Below, piece by piece: positions 47,395 through 56,674 of a stretch of DNA of 64,000 nucleotides. Position 1 is the first letter of the stretch. Every line of letters begins with the position of its first letter. The notes under the pieces are model-generated. The model ran no database searches. It was not told the DNA's origin and worked only from the letters and a program-made list of their open reading frames with translations. The stretch spans positions 1,054,001-1,118,000 of the forward strand of contig NZ_CP004353.1 of assembly GCF_000550805.1 (NCBI RefSeq). The letters run 5' to 3'. The stretch comes from Corynebacterium vitaeruminis DSM 20294 (lineage in GTDB: Bacteria; Actinomycetota; Actinomycetes; Mycobacteriales; Mycobacteriaceae). The translations under genes and the position numbers were made by a program.

Positions 47395-48560
47395 CGCCTG
47401 CGCTTGGTCGCGTAGAAGGCCGCGAACCCCAGCGCGATCGCCGGCGGGTACAGCTCCCACGGCGCGTGGGTGAGCTCGAGGCCGAAGGCGATGGCGAAAA
47501 ACGGCGCGCGCTGCGTGATGGTGAGCACCCCGATGGCGCCCAGCAGCACCGCCGCCGGGAAGCTCGTTTCCACCCCCAGCGCGCCGGAGCCGAGCGAGAG
47601 CAGTCCTCCCGCCAGCCCGCCGAGCGCGAGCGAAGGGGTAAGGATGCCGCCCGCGGCGCCCGCCGCGATGGCGAACCAGGTAAACGCGGCCTTGGCCACG
47701 AGGATCGCGAGCAGCGCCTGCCACCCGGCGGGTGCCGACCAGAGGTCGTCTAGGACCCGCTGGCCGTTGCCGCTGATGCCGGGCAGGAGGTGATCCATCG
47801 CCGCGGAGGCCGCCACGACCACCGCGATGGCCACCGGCAGGGTGTTCGCGGGAAGGTGAAAGCGCCGAAGCAGTATGCGTCGGAAAGCAACGCCCACGGC
47901 GACGACCAGCAACAGCAACGGGACAAGCCACGCCAGCTGCGCGAAGGAAAGCCGCATCGCGGGCAGCGTGTAGAAGGCCTGTGAGCCGGTGACGGTGCGG
48001 GCAACGAGCGTGGCGATCGTGCTCATGGCTAGCGCTACCGCGTAGAAGGTCTTGTCGCGTTTGATGGGCAGGATCTCGATGGCGTAGATCGCACCCGCGA
48101 GCGGGACGTTGTAGACCGCGGCGAGGCCGGCACCGGCGGCACCGGCGACGATGCGGGCGCGCATCTGCGGGTCGATCCGCGCGGCGAAGAAATCCGCGAT
48201 CGAGGAGGCTACCTGGCGCGGCGCCTGCTCGCGGCCGAGCGAGGCGCCCGCGCCGACGCAGACGACCTGCAGCAGCGCGTCGGCGACGGTGCGCAGGAAC
48301 GGCAGCCTCCGCTCCTGGGAGAGCGCGGCGTTGACCGAGGTGACTGGCCCCCCGCGGCGAAGCCACCACCACCCGGTGCCGCACGCCGCGCCGAGCAGGG
48401 CAGCCACCGCCAGCCGCGCGACGAGCTCCAGCTCGCCGACGGCGTTGAGCGCCTCGATGAGGAACGACAGTCCCGCGCCCACGCCGCCCGCGAGGACGGC
48501 CGAAACGACCACGGCGGCAAGCGCGTACAGCGACCTCGAAGCAGAAAACACGTGACTCAT
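47391..48560 (-). CDS. ClC-family chloride channel / Cl-/H+ antiporter
   Basis: 389 aa, start MSHVFSASRSLYALAAVVVS at 48560. ClC motifs seen: GASLGREQAPRQ (gating Glu in the GRE-x-x-P motif, a variant common in actinobacteria), AGAGLAAVYNVPLAGAIYAIE, and AAGAAGGILTPSLALGG (G-G-x-x-x-P). It transports chloride, possibly with proton exchange. It lies antisense between ykoE and ykoD, overlapping ykoE at its 3' end. Confidence 0.88.
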   Translation of the reverse strand: MSHVFSASRSLYALAAVVVSAVLAGGVGAGLSFLIEALNAVGELELVARLAVAALLGAACGTGWWWLRRGGPVTSVNAALSQERRLPFLRTVADALLQVVCVGAGASLGREQAPRQVASSIADFFAARIDPQMRARIVAGAAGAGLAAVYNVPLAGAIYAIEILPIKRDKTFYAVALAMSTIATLVARTVTGSQAFYTLPAMRLSFAQLAWLVPLLLLVVAVGVAFRRILLRRFHLPANTLPVAIAVVVAASAAMDHLLPGISGNGQRVLDDLWSAPAGWQALLAILVAKAAFTWFAIAAGAAGGILTPSLALGGLAGGLLSLGSGALGVETSFPAAVLLGAIGVLTITQRAPFFAIAFGLELTHAPWELYPPAIALGFAAFYATKRRR

Positions 48561-48612
48561 ATTAACGGCCTGTATCATCTAGAACTTGGAATCGACCAGA
48601 AAGAAGGACCCC

Positions 48613-49995
48613 TTGGCCAGGATCACCGCCCGCGGCATCGGCTTCCGCCACGCCTCGCGCAAGGACGCGGTACTGGAGTCGCTGAGCTTTGCCATCGACG
48701 CTGGCGAGCGGGTCCTGCTGCTCGGCGAGTCGGGCGCGGGGAAGTCCACGCTGCTCATGGCGATCGCCGGACTCCTGGCGGAGGACGAGGGCACGCACTC
48801 CGGGTCTATGCAGGTCGACGGCACAGTCGGCATGGTGCTCCAAGATCCGGACTCGCAGGTCATCGCCTCGCGCGTGGGCGACGACGTCGCCTTCGGCTGC
48901 GAGAACCTCGGCATGCCGCGCGAGCGGATCTGGGAGGAGGTGCCTAGGGCGCTCGAGATGGTCGGACTCGACCTGCCGCTCGACCACCCCACGAGCAGGC
49001 TGTCGGGCGGGCAGAAGCAGCGGCTCGCGCTGTCGGGGGTCATCGCCATGGGGGCGGACATCATCCTGCTCGACGAGCCCACCGCCAACCTCGATCCCGA
49101 GGGCGTGAGAGAGGTCGTCGCCGCGGTGACGCGGGTGGCCGAGGAGACGGGCGCTACGGTCATCGTCGTCGAGCACCGCGTCGGCGTGTGGAGCGGGTTT
49201 GCCACCCGCGGCATCGTCCTGGGCGGCGGCGGGATCGTCGCCGACGGCACCCTTGAGGAGGTGCTCGCGCAGCGCGGCGAGGAGCTCGTCGCCGAGGGGG
49301 TGTGGGTGCCCGGCATCGAGCCGGTCTTCCCGCCGCGCCCCGCGCGCGCCCTCGACAACGCGGCGATCGAGTTCTCGGGGCTTAAGGTCGGCTGGGACAC
49401 CCCGCTCGGCCCGACGCGCGACGGCCGCATCCTCGAGGGCGCGTCCACCGTCATCACCGGCCGCAACGGCACCGGCAAGACCACGCTCATGCTCACCCTC
49501 GCGGGCCTGCTCGAGCCCGTCGCCGGAAAGGTGAGCTACTCGGACTCCATCGCGGGCGAGATTGGCCCCGACCCGATGAGGTGGTCCTCGGCGGAGCTCG
49601 CGCGCCGAGTCGGCTACGTCTTCCAGGATCCCGAGCACCAGTTCGTCGCCCGCACGGTCGGGGAGGAGCTGGCGGTGGGGCCCAGGCAGCTTGGCATCGA
49701 CGCGGGAGAGCAGATCGACGCCCTGCTCGCGCGGCTTCGGCTCAAGGGCCTCAAGGAGGCCAACCCGTTCACGCTCTCCGGCGGGCAGAAGAGGCGGCTG
49801 TCGGTGGCCACGGTGCTCGTGGCCTCGCCCAAGGTGGTCTTCCTCGACGAGCCCACCTTCGGTCAGGACCGCGGCACCTTCATCGAGCTGGTCACGCTCG
49901 TCCGCGAGCTCAACGCCTCCGGGGTGACGGTCGTGTCGGTCACCCACGACGAGACCTACGTCCGCGCGCTCGGCGACGAGGTGATCGCGCTGTGA
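48613..49995 (+). CDS. ykoD: ECF transporter duplicated ATPase YkoD
   Basis: 460 aa with two ABC ATPase domains. First: LLLGESGAGKSTLLMAIAG, SGGQKQRLALSG, IILLDEPTANLD. Second (about residue 255 on): VITGRNGTGKTTLMLTLAG, SGGQKRRLSVAT, VVFLDEPTFGQD. It powers uptake by YkoE and YkoC. TTG 48613 after AAGAAGGA is the likely start; TTG 48586 also possible. Its own promoter must lie in the short gap after the ClC start, and no second TPP aptamer is present. Confidence 0.9.
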   Translation: MARITARGIGFRHASRKDAVLESLSFAIDAGERVLLLGESGAGKSTLLMAIAGLLAEDEGTHSGSMQVDGTVGMVLQDPDSQVIASRVGDDVAFGCENLGMPRERIWEEVPRALEMVGLDLPLDHPTSRLSGGQKQRLALSGVIAMGADIILLDEPTANLDPEGVREVVAAVTRVAEETGATVIVVEHRVGVWSGFATRGIVLGGGGIVADGTLEEVLAQRGEELVAEGVWVPGIEPVFPPRPARALDNAAIEFSGLKVGWDTPLGPTRDGRILEGASTVITGRNGTGKTTLMLTLAGLLEPVAGKVSYSDSIAGEIGPDPMRWSSAELARRVGYVFQDPEHQFVARTVGEELAVGPRQLGIDAGEQIDALLARLRLKGLKEANPFTLSGGQKRRLSVATVLVASPKVVFLDEPTFGQDRGTFIELVTLVRELNASGVTVVSVTHDETYVRALGDEVIAL

Positions 49996-50747
49996 ACCTG
50001 CTCTCCCGGCTCAACCCGATCACGCGGGTGCTCGCGCTGCTCATCGTGGGCACCCCGCTGCTGCTCAGTGTGGACGCGGTCTCGGCGGGCGTGTCGCTGG
50101 CGTTTAGCCTGCTCCTCGCGCCGGTCTGCGGCGTGGGATGGGGCACGCTCGCCCGGCGCAGCCTGCCGATCCTTCTTGCCACGCCCATCGCCGGGGCCTC
50201 GATGGCCCTCTACGGCCGGCCCGAGGGCCGCGAGTACTTCTCCTTCCTCTTCGCCCACGTCACCGACAACTCGCTCTCGCTGGCGCTGGCCATCATGGTG
50301 CGCGTGCTCGCCGTCGGCCTGCCCGCGGTGATCCTGCTCGCGGGCATCGACCCCACGGAGCTCGGCGACGGCCTCTCGCAGATCCTCAGGCTCCCGCACC
50401 GCTTCGTCATCGGCGCGGTGGCCGCGGCGCGCATGGTCTCGCTGCTGCGCAGCGACTGGCAGTCCATGCGGCGCTCGCGCCGCGCGCGCGGCCTCGACGG
50501 GCGCGGCAGGATCGCGACGGCGCTGAGCATGACCTTCGGCCTGCTCGTCCTCGCGCTTCGCCGCGGCGCGAAGCTGGCCACCGCGATGGAGGCCCGCGGC
50601 TTCGGGCGCTACCCCACGCGCACGTTCGCCCGCCCGTCGCGGTGGCGCGGCGTCGACTGGGCGTTCCTGCTTGCCTGCGCGCTCATCTCCGCCTGCGCCG
50701 TGTCCGTCGCGGTGGCCACCGGCAGCTTCAGGTTCCTCGGCGCATGA
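49992..50747 (+). CDS. ykoC: ECF transporter transmembrane component YkoC
   Basis: 251 aa; family (CbiQ/EcfT) features NLLSRLNPITRVLALLIVGTPLLLS and the coupling-helix motifs AARMVSLLRSDWQSMRRSRRARG and ATAMEARGFGRYPTRT (A-R-G signatures). GTG start overlaps the ykoD stop (GTGA), so ykoD-ykoC are coupled. Membrane scaffold for YkoE and YkoD. Confidence 0.88.
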   Translation: MNLLSRLNPITRVLALLIVGTPLLLSVDAVSAGVSLAFSLLLAPVCGVGWGTLARRSLPILLATPIAGASMALYGRPEGREYFSFLFAHVTDNSLSLALAIMVRVLAVGLPAVILLAGIDPTELGDGLSQILRLPHRFVIGAVAAARMVSLLRSDWQSMRRSRRARGLDGRGRIATALSMTFGLLVLALRRGAKLATAMEARGFGRYPTRTFARPSRWRGVDWAFLLACALISACAVSVAVATGSFRFLGA

Positions 50748-51274
50748 TCGTGCTTATCGACGGCCGTTCCGGTGCCGGAAAAACGACCTTCGCGAACCTC
50801 CTCGGCGAGCACCTTCCTGCCCCGGTCGTCCGCCTCGAGGACTTCTATCCCGGCTGGGGCGGGCTGGAGGAGGCCAGCCGCATGGTGGCCCGCGACGTGC
50901 TGAACCGGAACCACCCGGGCTGGTGGCGCTGGGATTGGGTGCGCAACCATCGCGCCGACTGGCAGCCGCTGGCGCTAGGCGACGCGCGCGACCTCGTCAT
51001 CGAGGGTTGCGGCGCGTTGAGCAAAGCAGCACTGAAAACGGCTGAAGGGTGGGGGCTTGGTGCCGTGGTGAGCGTCTACATCGACGCCGACCCTGGGTTC
51101 CGGCGCGCCCGCGCGCTCACCCGGGATCCCGACTTCGCGCCGTGGTGGCGCATGTGGGCGCGCCAGGAGGAGGAACACGCCGCGCGCATGCCCGCCCCGG
51201 ACCTGCGCGCGGACGGCGAAAGCCTCGACGCCGTGGCGCTCATCGAGGACATCACGAGGAAAGGACGTTCATGA
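50744..51274 (+). CDS. P-loop kinase, uridine-kinase-like
   Basis: 176 aa. Walker A IDGRSGAGKTTFANLL; RLEDFYPGWGG resembles the nucleoside-kinase substrate segment (D-D-F-Y-type); DLVIEGCGAL is Walker B-like. ATGA overlap with ykoC makes it part of the ykoD-ykoC cluster. Substrate unknown; phosphorylation of an imported compound is one idea. Confidence 0.75.
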   Translation: MIVLIDGRSGAGKTTFANLLGEHLPAPVVRLEDFYPGWGGLEEASRMVARDVLNRNHPGWWRWDWVRNHRADWQPLALGDARDLVIEGCGALSKAALKTAEGWGLGAVVSVYIDADPGFRRARALTRDPDFAPWWRMWARQEEEHAARMPAPDLRADGESLDAVALIEDITRKGRS

Positions 51275-51681
51275 ACAATCAGATGATCCGCATCGCCGCC
51301 GTCGTCATCCGTAACGGCGCGGGGGAGATCCTCAGCGTGCGCAAGCGGGGGACCACCGCCTTCATGCTGCCCGGCGGGAAGCTCGAGCCGGGGGAGACCG
51401 GGCTGGAGGCGGCGGTGCGCGAGATCGCCGAGGAGCTGCACTTAGCCCTCGACCCGGCCGAGCTGAACGGCGTGGGCACCATGAGCGCTCCCGCGGCCAA
51501 CGAACCCGGCTTCGAGGTGGTCTGCGACGTCTTCGAGTGGCAGGGGACGGTCGAGCGGATCGGGGTCTTCGAGGAGATCGAGGAGGCGCGGTGGTTTGCG
51601 GCCGATTCCCAGGCCGATGAGCTGGCGCCCTTGTCGCGGGACGTGGTTTTCCCGGCGCTCGTTAGTCGGAAGCGGAAGTGA
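51271..51681 (+). CDS. Nudix hydrolase
   Basis: 136 aa. The Nudix box is complete: GGKLEPGETGLEAAVREIAEEL (G-x5-E-x7-R-E-x2-E-E). The family hydrolyses nucleoside diphosphates linked to other moieties. Start ATG overlaps the preceding stop by four bases, the third such overlap in a row. Its end overlaps hicB on the other strand by 20 bases. Confidence 0.87.
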   Translation: MNNQMIRIAAVVIRNGAGEILSVRKRGTTAFMLPGGKLEPGETGLEAAVREIAEELHLALDPAELNGVGTMSAPAANEPGFEVVCDVFEWQGTVERIGVFEEIEEARWFAADSQADELAPLSRDVVFPALVSRKRK

Positions 51682-52072
51682 GCTTTGGCACGTCACGTTC
51701 TTTGAGGATTTGAGACACGCGGCCGAAGGAAATTCCCAGCAAGAAGGCAATGTCACGATAGCTGTACCCGCTATCAGCTAGCTGCTGCGCAAGCGCGGCA
51801 ATGTGGTCAAGCTGGGAGCTCTCCTCTCTTCGTAATTCTTCCAGACGTTGACGAGCCCGTGTCGCGCGAGCTTCACAGCTGCCCGGAATAACAAGCTCAA
51901 TTTTCGCATTGCTGGGATCATCAGTCAGCTCTGGGAAAAGGGATAGGGCATCCCTGACTGCGGCTTCGACCTGATCGAGGCGCCGTGTTTGTGTGACAAG
52001 CCCAGGCTCCTCCAGAAGCTGAATGACCCACCACCCGGTACCGCGCTCTACACGCGCCGTAAAAGTGTTCAT
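51662..52072 (-). CDS. hicB: HicB-like antitoxin with C-terminal HTH
   Basis: 136 aa. N-terminal HicB-type partially degraded RNase-H-like fold: TARVERGTGWWVIQLLEEPGLVTQTRRLDQVEAAVRDAL. The C-terminal helix-turn-helix is LADSGYSYRDIAFLLGISFGRVSQILKE. It neutralises the HicA toxin and represses the operon. TAATG overlap with hicA. More AT-rich than neighbours, suggesting acquired DNA. Confidence 0.82.
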   Translation of the reverse strand: MNTFTARVERGTGWWVIQLLEEPGLVTQTRRLDQVEAAVRDALSLFPELTDDPSNAKIELVIPGSCEARATRARQRLEELRREESSQLDHIAALAQQLADSGYSYRDIAFLLGISFGRVSQILKERDVPKLTSASD

Positions 52073-52263
52073 TAGTCCATTCCTATTTGCTTGTAGATTT
52101 TCTTGGCGAGTAAATCGTCGATCTCATTGTGTCTTGGAATCGTTGAGTACCGAGCCCCTACCCAGACGCGAGTGTGGCTTCCCCCTTCAACGAGGGTCAT
52201 CTTCAGGTTTTTTCGTCGTGCGAATCGAGCAATTTCCTTGAGGATGAGTTTCCGTTTAGTCAC
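52072..52263 (-). CDS. hicA: HicA-like toxin (mRNA interferase)
   Basis: 63 aa from GTG 52263; TTG 52269 is the alternative. The HicA dsRBD-like fold shows TLVEGGSHTRVWVGARYSTIPRHNEIDD, with the catalytic His in G-S-H. HicA cleaves mRNA when unchecked. An inverted repeat lies immediately upstream. Confidence 0.8.
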   Translation of the reverse strand: MTKRKLILKEIARFARRKNLKMTLVEGGSHTRVWVGARYSTIPRHNEIDDLLAKKIYKQIGMD

Positions 52264-52271
52264 AAACAATA

Positions 52272-52310
52272 GTTTAGCCCACTACACAAGACAAGTATAG
52301 TGGGCTAAAC
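52272..52310. promoter_or_regulatory. HicAB operator/promoter: perfect 13-bp inverted repeat
   Basis: GTTTAGCCCACTA (52272-52284) and TAGTGGGCTAAAC (52298-52310), spacer 13 bases, nine bases upstream of the hicA GTG. On the - strand it contains TATACT as a possible -10. Expected target for the HicB HTH. The rest up to 52433 shows no gene. Confidence 0.7.
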
Positions 52311-52433
52311 AGTATTTCATTCTTATCTCTAAACGTAGGTCAGTGACGACACGTCGAAGTGAAAACTCACCTGGGTTCCATGGGCGGGCTATCGCCTATG
52401 GAGGCGCGTGCTCTAGTTGTGAGTATTTCTGTG

Positions 52434-52814
52434 TTACAGGATCTCTTCGATGGCCTCGGTGGGCCGGGCGATGCGCACGCCCTTCTCGGTGACGACGATG
52501 GGGCGCCCGATGAGCCGGGGGTGGGAAACCATGGCGTCGAGAAGCTCGCTATCGGAGGACTCCTTGGAGAGCCCCAGCTCCTTGAACTCCTTCTCCTTGG
52601 TGCGCACGGCCGCGATCACGGGGATCCCCATCGCGTCGATGAGCTCGCGCAGCTGGTCCTTGGTGGGCGGGGTGTCGAGGTAGGCGATGACCTCGACCTC
52701 GCGGCCGGGGGCGTTGTCGGCGAGGTAGGCAAGCGCCGCGCGCGACTTGGAGCAGCGGCTGTTGTGGTAGACGACGGCGTGGGCGGGATCCAGTGAAAGG
52801 AAGGAGATCGACAT
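52434..52814 (-). CDS. ArsC/Spx-family arsenate reductase-like protein
   Basis: 126 aa. VVYHNSRCSKSRAALAYL holds the catalytic Cys in the C-S-K-S-R motif of glutaredoxin-dependent ArsC; SHPRLIGRPIVVTEKG is the usual C-terminal block with the arsenate-binding Arg. No arsenic operon genes nearby, so the role may be general redox. Start 52814. Confidence 0.83.
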   Translation of the reverse strand: MSISFLSLDPAHAVVYHNSRCSKSRAALAYLADNAPGREVEVIAYLDTPPTKDQLRELIDAMGIPVIAAVRTKEKEFKELGLSKESSDSELLDAMVSHPRLIGRPIVVTEKGVRIARPTEAIEEIL

Positions 52815-52837
52815 AGCCTACGAGTCTAGGGGGAAAC

Positions 52838-53374
52838 CTACTGGGCGGGGACCAGATCCACGTGGGCGGCCCAGTCAAGGCTGATGCCCTTGGACTTCAG
52901 CCACTCCATGGGGCTGTCCCCGAAGCGGGTGATCCCCTCGACGGCGACCAGGGTGGCGTCGATGGCGCGCTCGGCCTCCTCGGCCGTGATGAGCCCGGCG
53001 GAGGTCGCCGCGGCCAGCTCGTCGATGTCCACGACCTCGACCGCCTGCCCGTCGTTCCACAAGAGGTCGACGTAGAGGTCGCGGGTGGTCCACACGCCGT
53101 CCTCGTCGACGTTGATGTCGGCGACGTCGAAGTAGATGTCCTCCCGGCTTTCCACGCCGTCGCGGTAGTGGAAGATGTTGGCGCGCAGCCCCAGATCCGG
53201 CAGCAGCCAGCTCTCGAGGTAGCCAAAGTTAGGGTGGTTGGCGCCGCGGGCCATGTAGAGCCCGAACTCGGTTTCGCGGAAGGAATCCACGTCGCGCAGG
53301 TACCCCTTGGGGTCGATGTTGATGAGCGACTTGGGGTTGAAGGTCTCCTGCTTCACCGGGTGGAGATCGGTCAT
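52838..53374 (-). CDS. DUF402 domain protein
   Basis: 178 aa. DUF402 features: WLLPDLGLRANIFHYRD, FDVADINVDEDGVWTTRDLYVDLLW and DGQAVEVVDIDELAAA. The family includes nucleoside phosphatases and the FAU-1 RNA-binding group; activity unknown here. Start ATG 53374 lies exactly where the secreted protein gene ends. Confidence 0.8.
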   Translation of the reverse strand: MTDLHPVKQETFNPKSLINIDPKGYLRDVDSFRETEFGLYMARGANHPNFGYLESWLLPDLGLRANIFHYRDGVESREDIYFDVADINVDEDGVWTTRDLYVDLLWNDGQAVEVVDIDELAAATSAGLITAEEAERAIDATLVAVEGITRFGDSPMEWLKSKGISLDWAAHVDLVPAQ

Positions 53375-54081
53375 TATTTCACCTCGAAGATTCCGGCGGT
53401 CGGGATGAAGGAGCACCGGGCGTCCTGGGTGGAGACGTCGCCGCTGATGAGGGCGACGACGCGGCCCCGGCCGGTGGCCGCCGTGCCCGACAGGGTGGCG
53501 GGGCCGTCCGGGTTGATGCCGTGGTTATCCAGCGCGGCGGTGCCCGACTTCATCGTGTCTACGTTGAACCATTGCACGTTTATGCCCTGCTGCCCGGCGG
53601 CGGGAGCGGTGCCCAGCGCGGTGAAGACGAAGGCCGCCTCACCCTCCTTGGCGCCGGGTGCCGGGATCTCGGCGGGGCCGGGCACCGCGATGGCGGTGCC
53701 CGTGGAGTTGGAGTTGCCGCCGATGCAGTTGCCCGCGACGGACGGCCAGAGGAACTGGGTGAACTGCGGCCCGTTCTCGGGCACCTGGACGTCGGACTCG
53801 CCGGTCCCCTCGAAGTAGGCCACGGCCGCAAGAATCGGGCCGGACAACTCCGCGGGGAGCGTGCCCGCCAGCTCGCGGGCCTTGTTGAGGGCGTCCGCGT
53901 TGGGGCGTCCGAGGGAATCGACCGGCGCGCCGACCGAGCTCATGAGATCCGCGACGGGGGTTGCCATCGACTGGGTCGCGCCCGAGGTGGCGTCGTCGAT
54001 CGGGGCGGCGCTCGCGGTGGCGGGGACGATTCCGGCGATGGCGCAGGCGGCGGCGAGAGCTAGGGCGATCCGGTGATGCAC
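53374..54081 (-). CDS. Secreted protein of unknown function
   Basis: 235 aa. Sec signal peptide MHHRIALALAAACAIAGIVPATASA with cleavage after ATASA. The mature protein has two distant Cys residues (GNCIGG and DARCSF) that could form a disulfide. Sequence looks like a conserved corynebacterial envelope protein but no named family is recognised. TAATG overlap with the DUF402 gene. Confidence 0.72.
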   Translation of the reverse strand: MHHRIALALAAACAIAGIVPATASAAPIDDATSGATQSMATPVADLMSSVGAPVDSLGRPNADALNKARELAGTLPAELSGPILAAVAYFEGTGESDVQVPENGPQFTQFLWPSVAGNCIGGNSNSTGTAIAVPGPAEIPAPGAKEGEAAFVFTALGTAPAAGQQGINVQWFNVDTMKSGTAALDNHGINPDGPATLSGTAATGRGRVVALISGDVSTQDARCSFIPTAGIFEVK

Positions 54082-54171
54082 GAATGTGCCTTCCTTCAGG
54101 TGTGGCGAAGGACCGGGCGCCGCAATATAAGGGGGTTAGACGGCGTGTCGTTCACCATTAGTCACAGATAT

Positions 54172-54183
54172 TTACTTAAGTAA
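54172..54183. promoter_or_regulatory. Perfect 12-bp palindrome TTACTTAAGTAA
   Basis: Lies 91 bases upstream of the secreted-protein start, in an AT-rich stretch. Candidate repressor site. Confidence 0.35.
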
Positions 54184-54443
54184 CAATATTCACTCCAGTT
54201 CCAATGTCAATTGAATGCCGTCCTTTTCCTTATTGTTGGAAAAGAATTCATCAACTGTAAAGGCGGAATCCTTGATCGGGTTTCGCCCGGACATGGGAAC
54301 GTGCTGAGAGCCCAGGGGTTGTGGGGTTCTCACTTGTTAGGTCGTTGCGGGGAGGAAAGCTGTTACACTCCCGTAACCGGCCGTAGGCGTCGGAAAGCGA
54401 GAGCGAAACTGTGACGCGGCAAGGGGAGCGCCGCGACTGTGAC

Positions 54444-54457
54444 CAGAAACGTTTCTG
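54444..54457. promoter_or_regulatory. Perfect 14-bp palindrome CAGAAACGTTTCTG
   Basis: Central CG and AAACGTTT core resemble LacI/GalR-family operators. It lies 201 bases upstream of the typA start. Confidence 0.4.
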
Positions 54458-54657
54458 CATGGGCGGGCTCAGCGTGCGCGAGGGGGTGGGGGTGGAGTAA
54501 CGTGTAAACGCTGTACTGAGCTTTATTGCATCCAATCACGTAATAGCGCGATGTCAATCGAGTCGGCGTCCCGTCCGTGCCTTTCGCTGCAGATACTGTG
54601 GGCGTCCCCGCGGCGGCCTCGGCCTCGCCAACAAATACCTCACTTCAGGAGATTCTT

Positions 54658-56571
<1,914 letters not shown>

Positions 56572-56595
56572 TAGCGCACTACTAGGAGTAGGAGG

Positions 56596-56615
56596 CGGCC
56601 CCCACGTGGGGGCCG
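56596..56615 (+). terminator. Perfect palindrome after typA, probable terminator
   Basis: 20-bp perfect dyad: GGCCCCC-ACGT-GGGGGCC core extended by one C/G pair at each end, then TTCTTCG, 25 bases after the typA stop. Confidence 0.6.
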
Positions 56616-56674
56616 TTCTTCGCTTTCCGACGCCTTCGGTTCGCCTCCAAGAATCTAAGGTGCGGACTAGTAGG

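Larger units (their letters stand above)
54082..54657. other. Intergenic region secreted protein / typA
   Basis: 576 bases between divergent genes. The left half carries the secreted-protein promoter and a perfect 12-bp palindrome (54172-54183). The right half holds the typA leader: hairpin GCGGC-AAGGGGAGC-GCCGC (54417-54435), the palindrome CAGAAACGTTTCTG, a 13-mer repeat (54386) and AGGAGA before typA. I recognise no riboswitch class and no gene. Confidence 0.5.

Noticed and set aside
54240..54420. Riboswitch-like elements upstream of typA (for example GTGCTGAGAGCCC)
   Set aside because: The CTGAGA resembles a thi-box fragment but the second conserved TPP block is missing; no c-di-AMP or cobalamin pattern could be completed.
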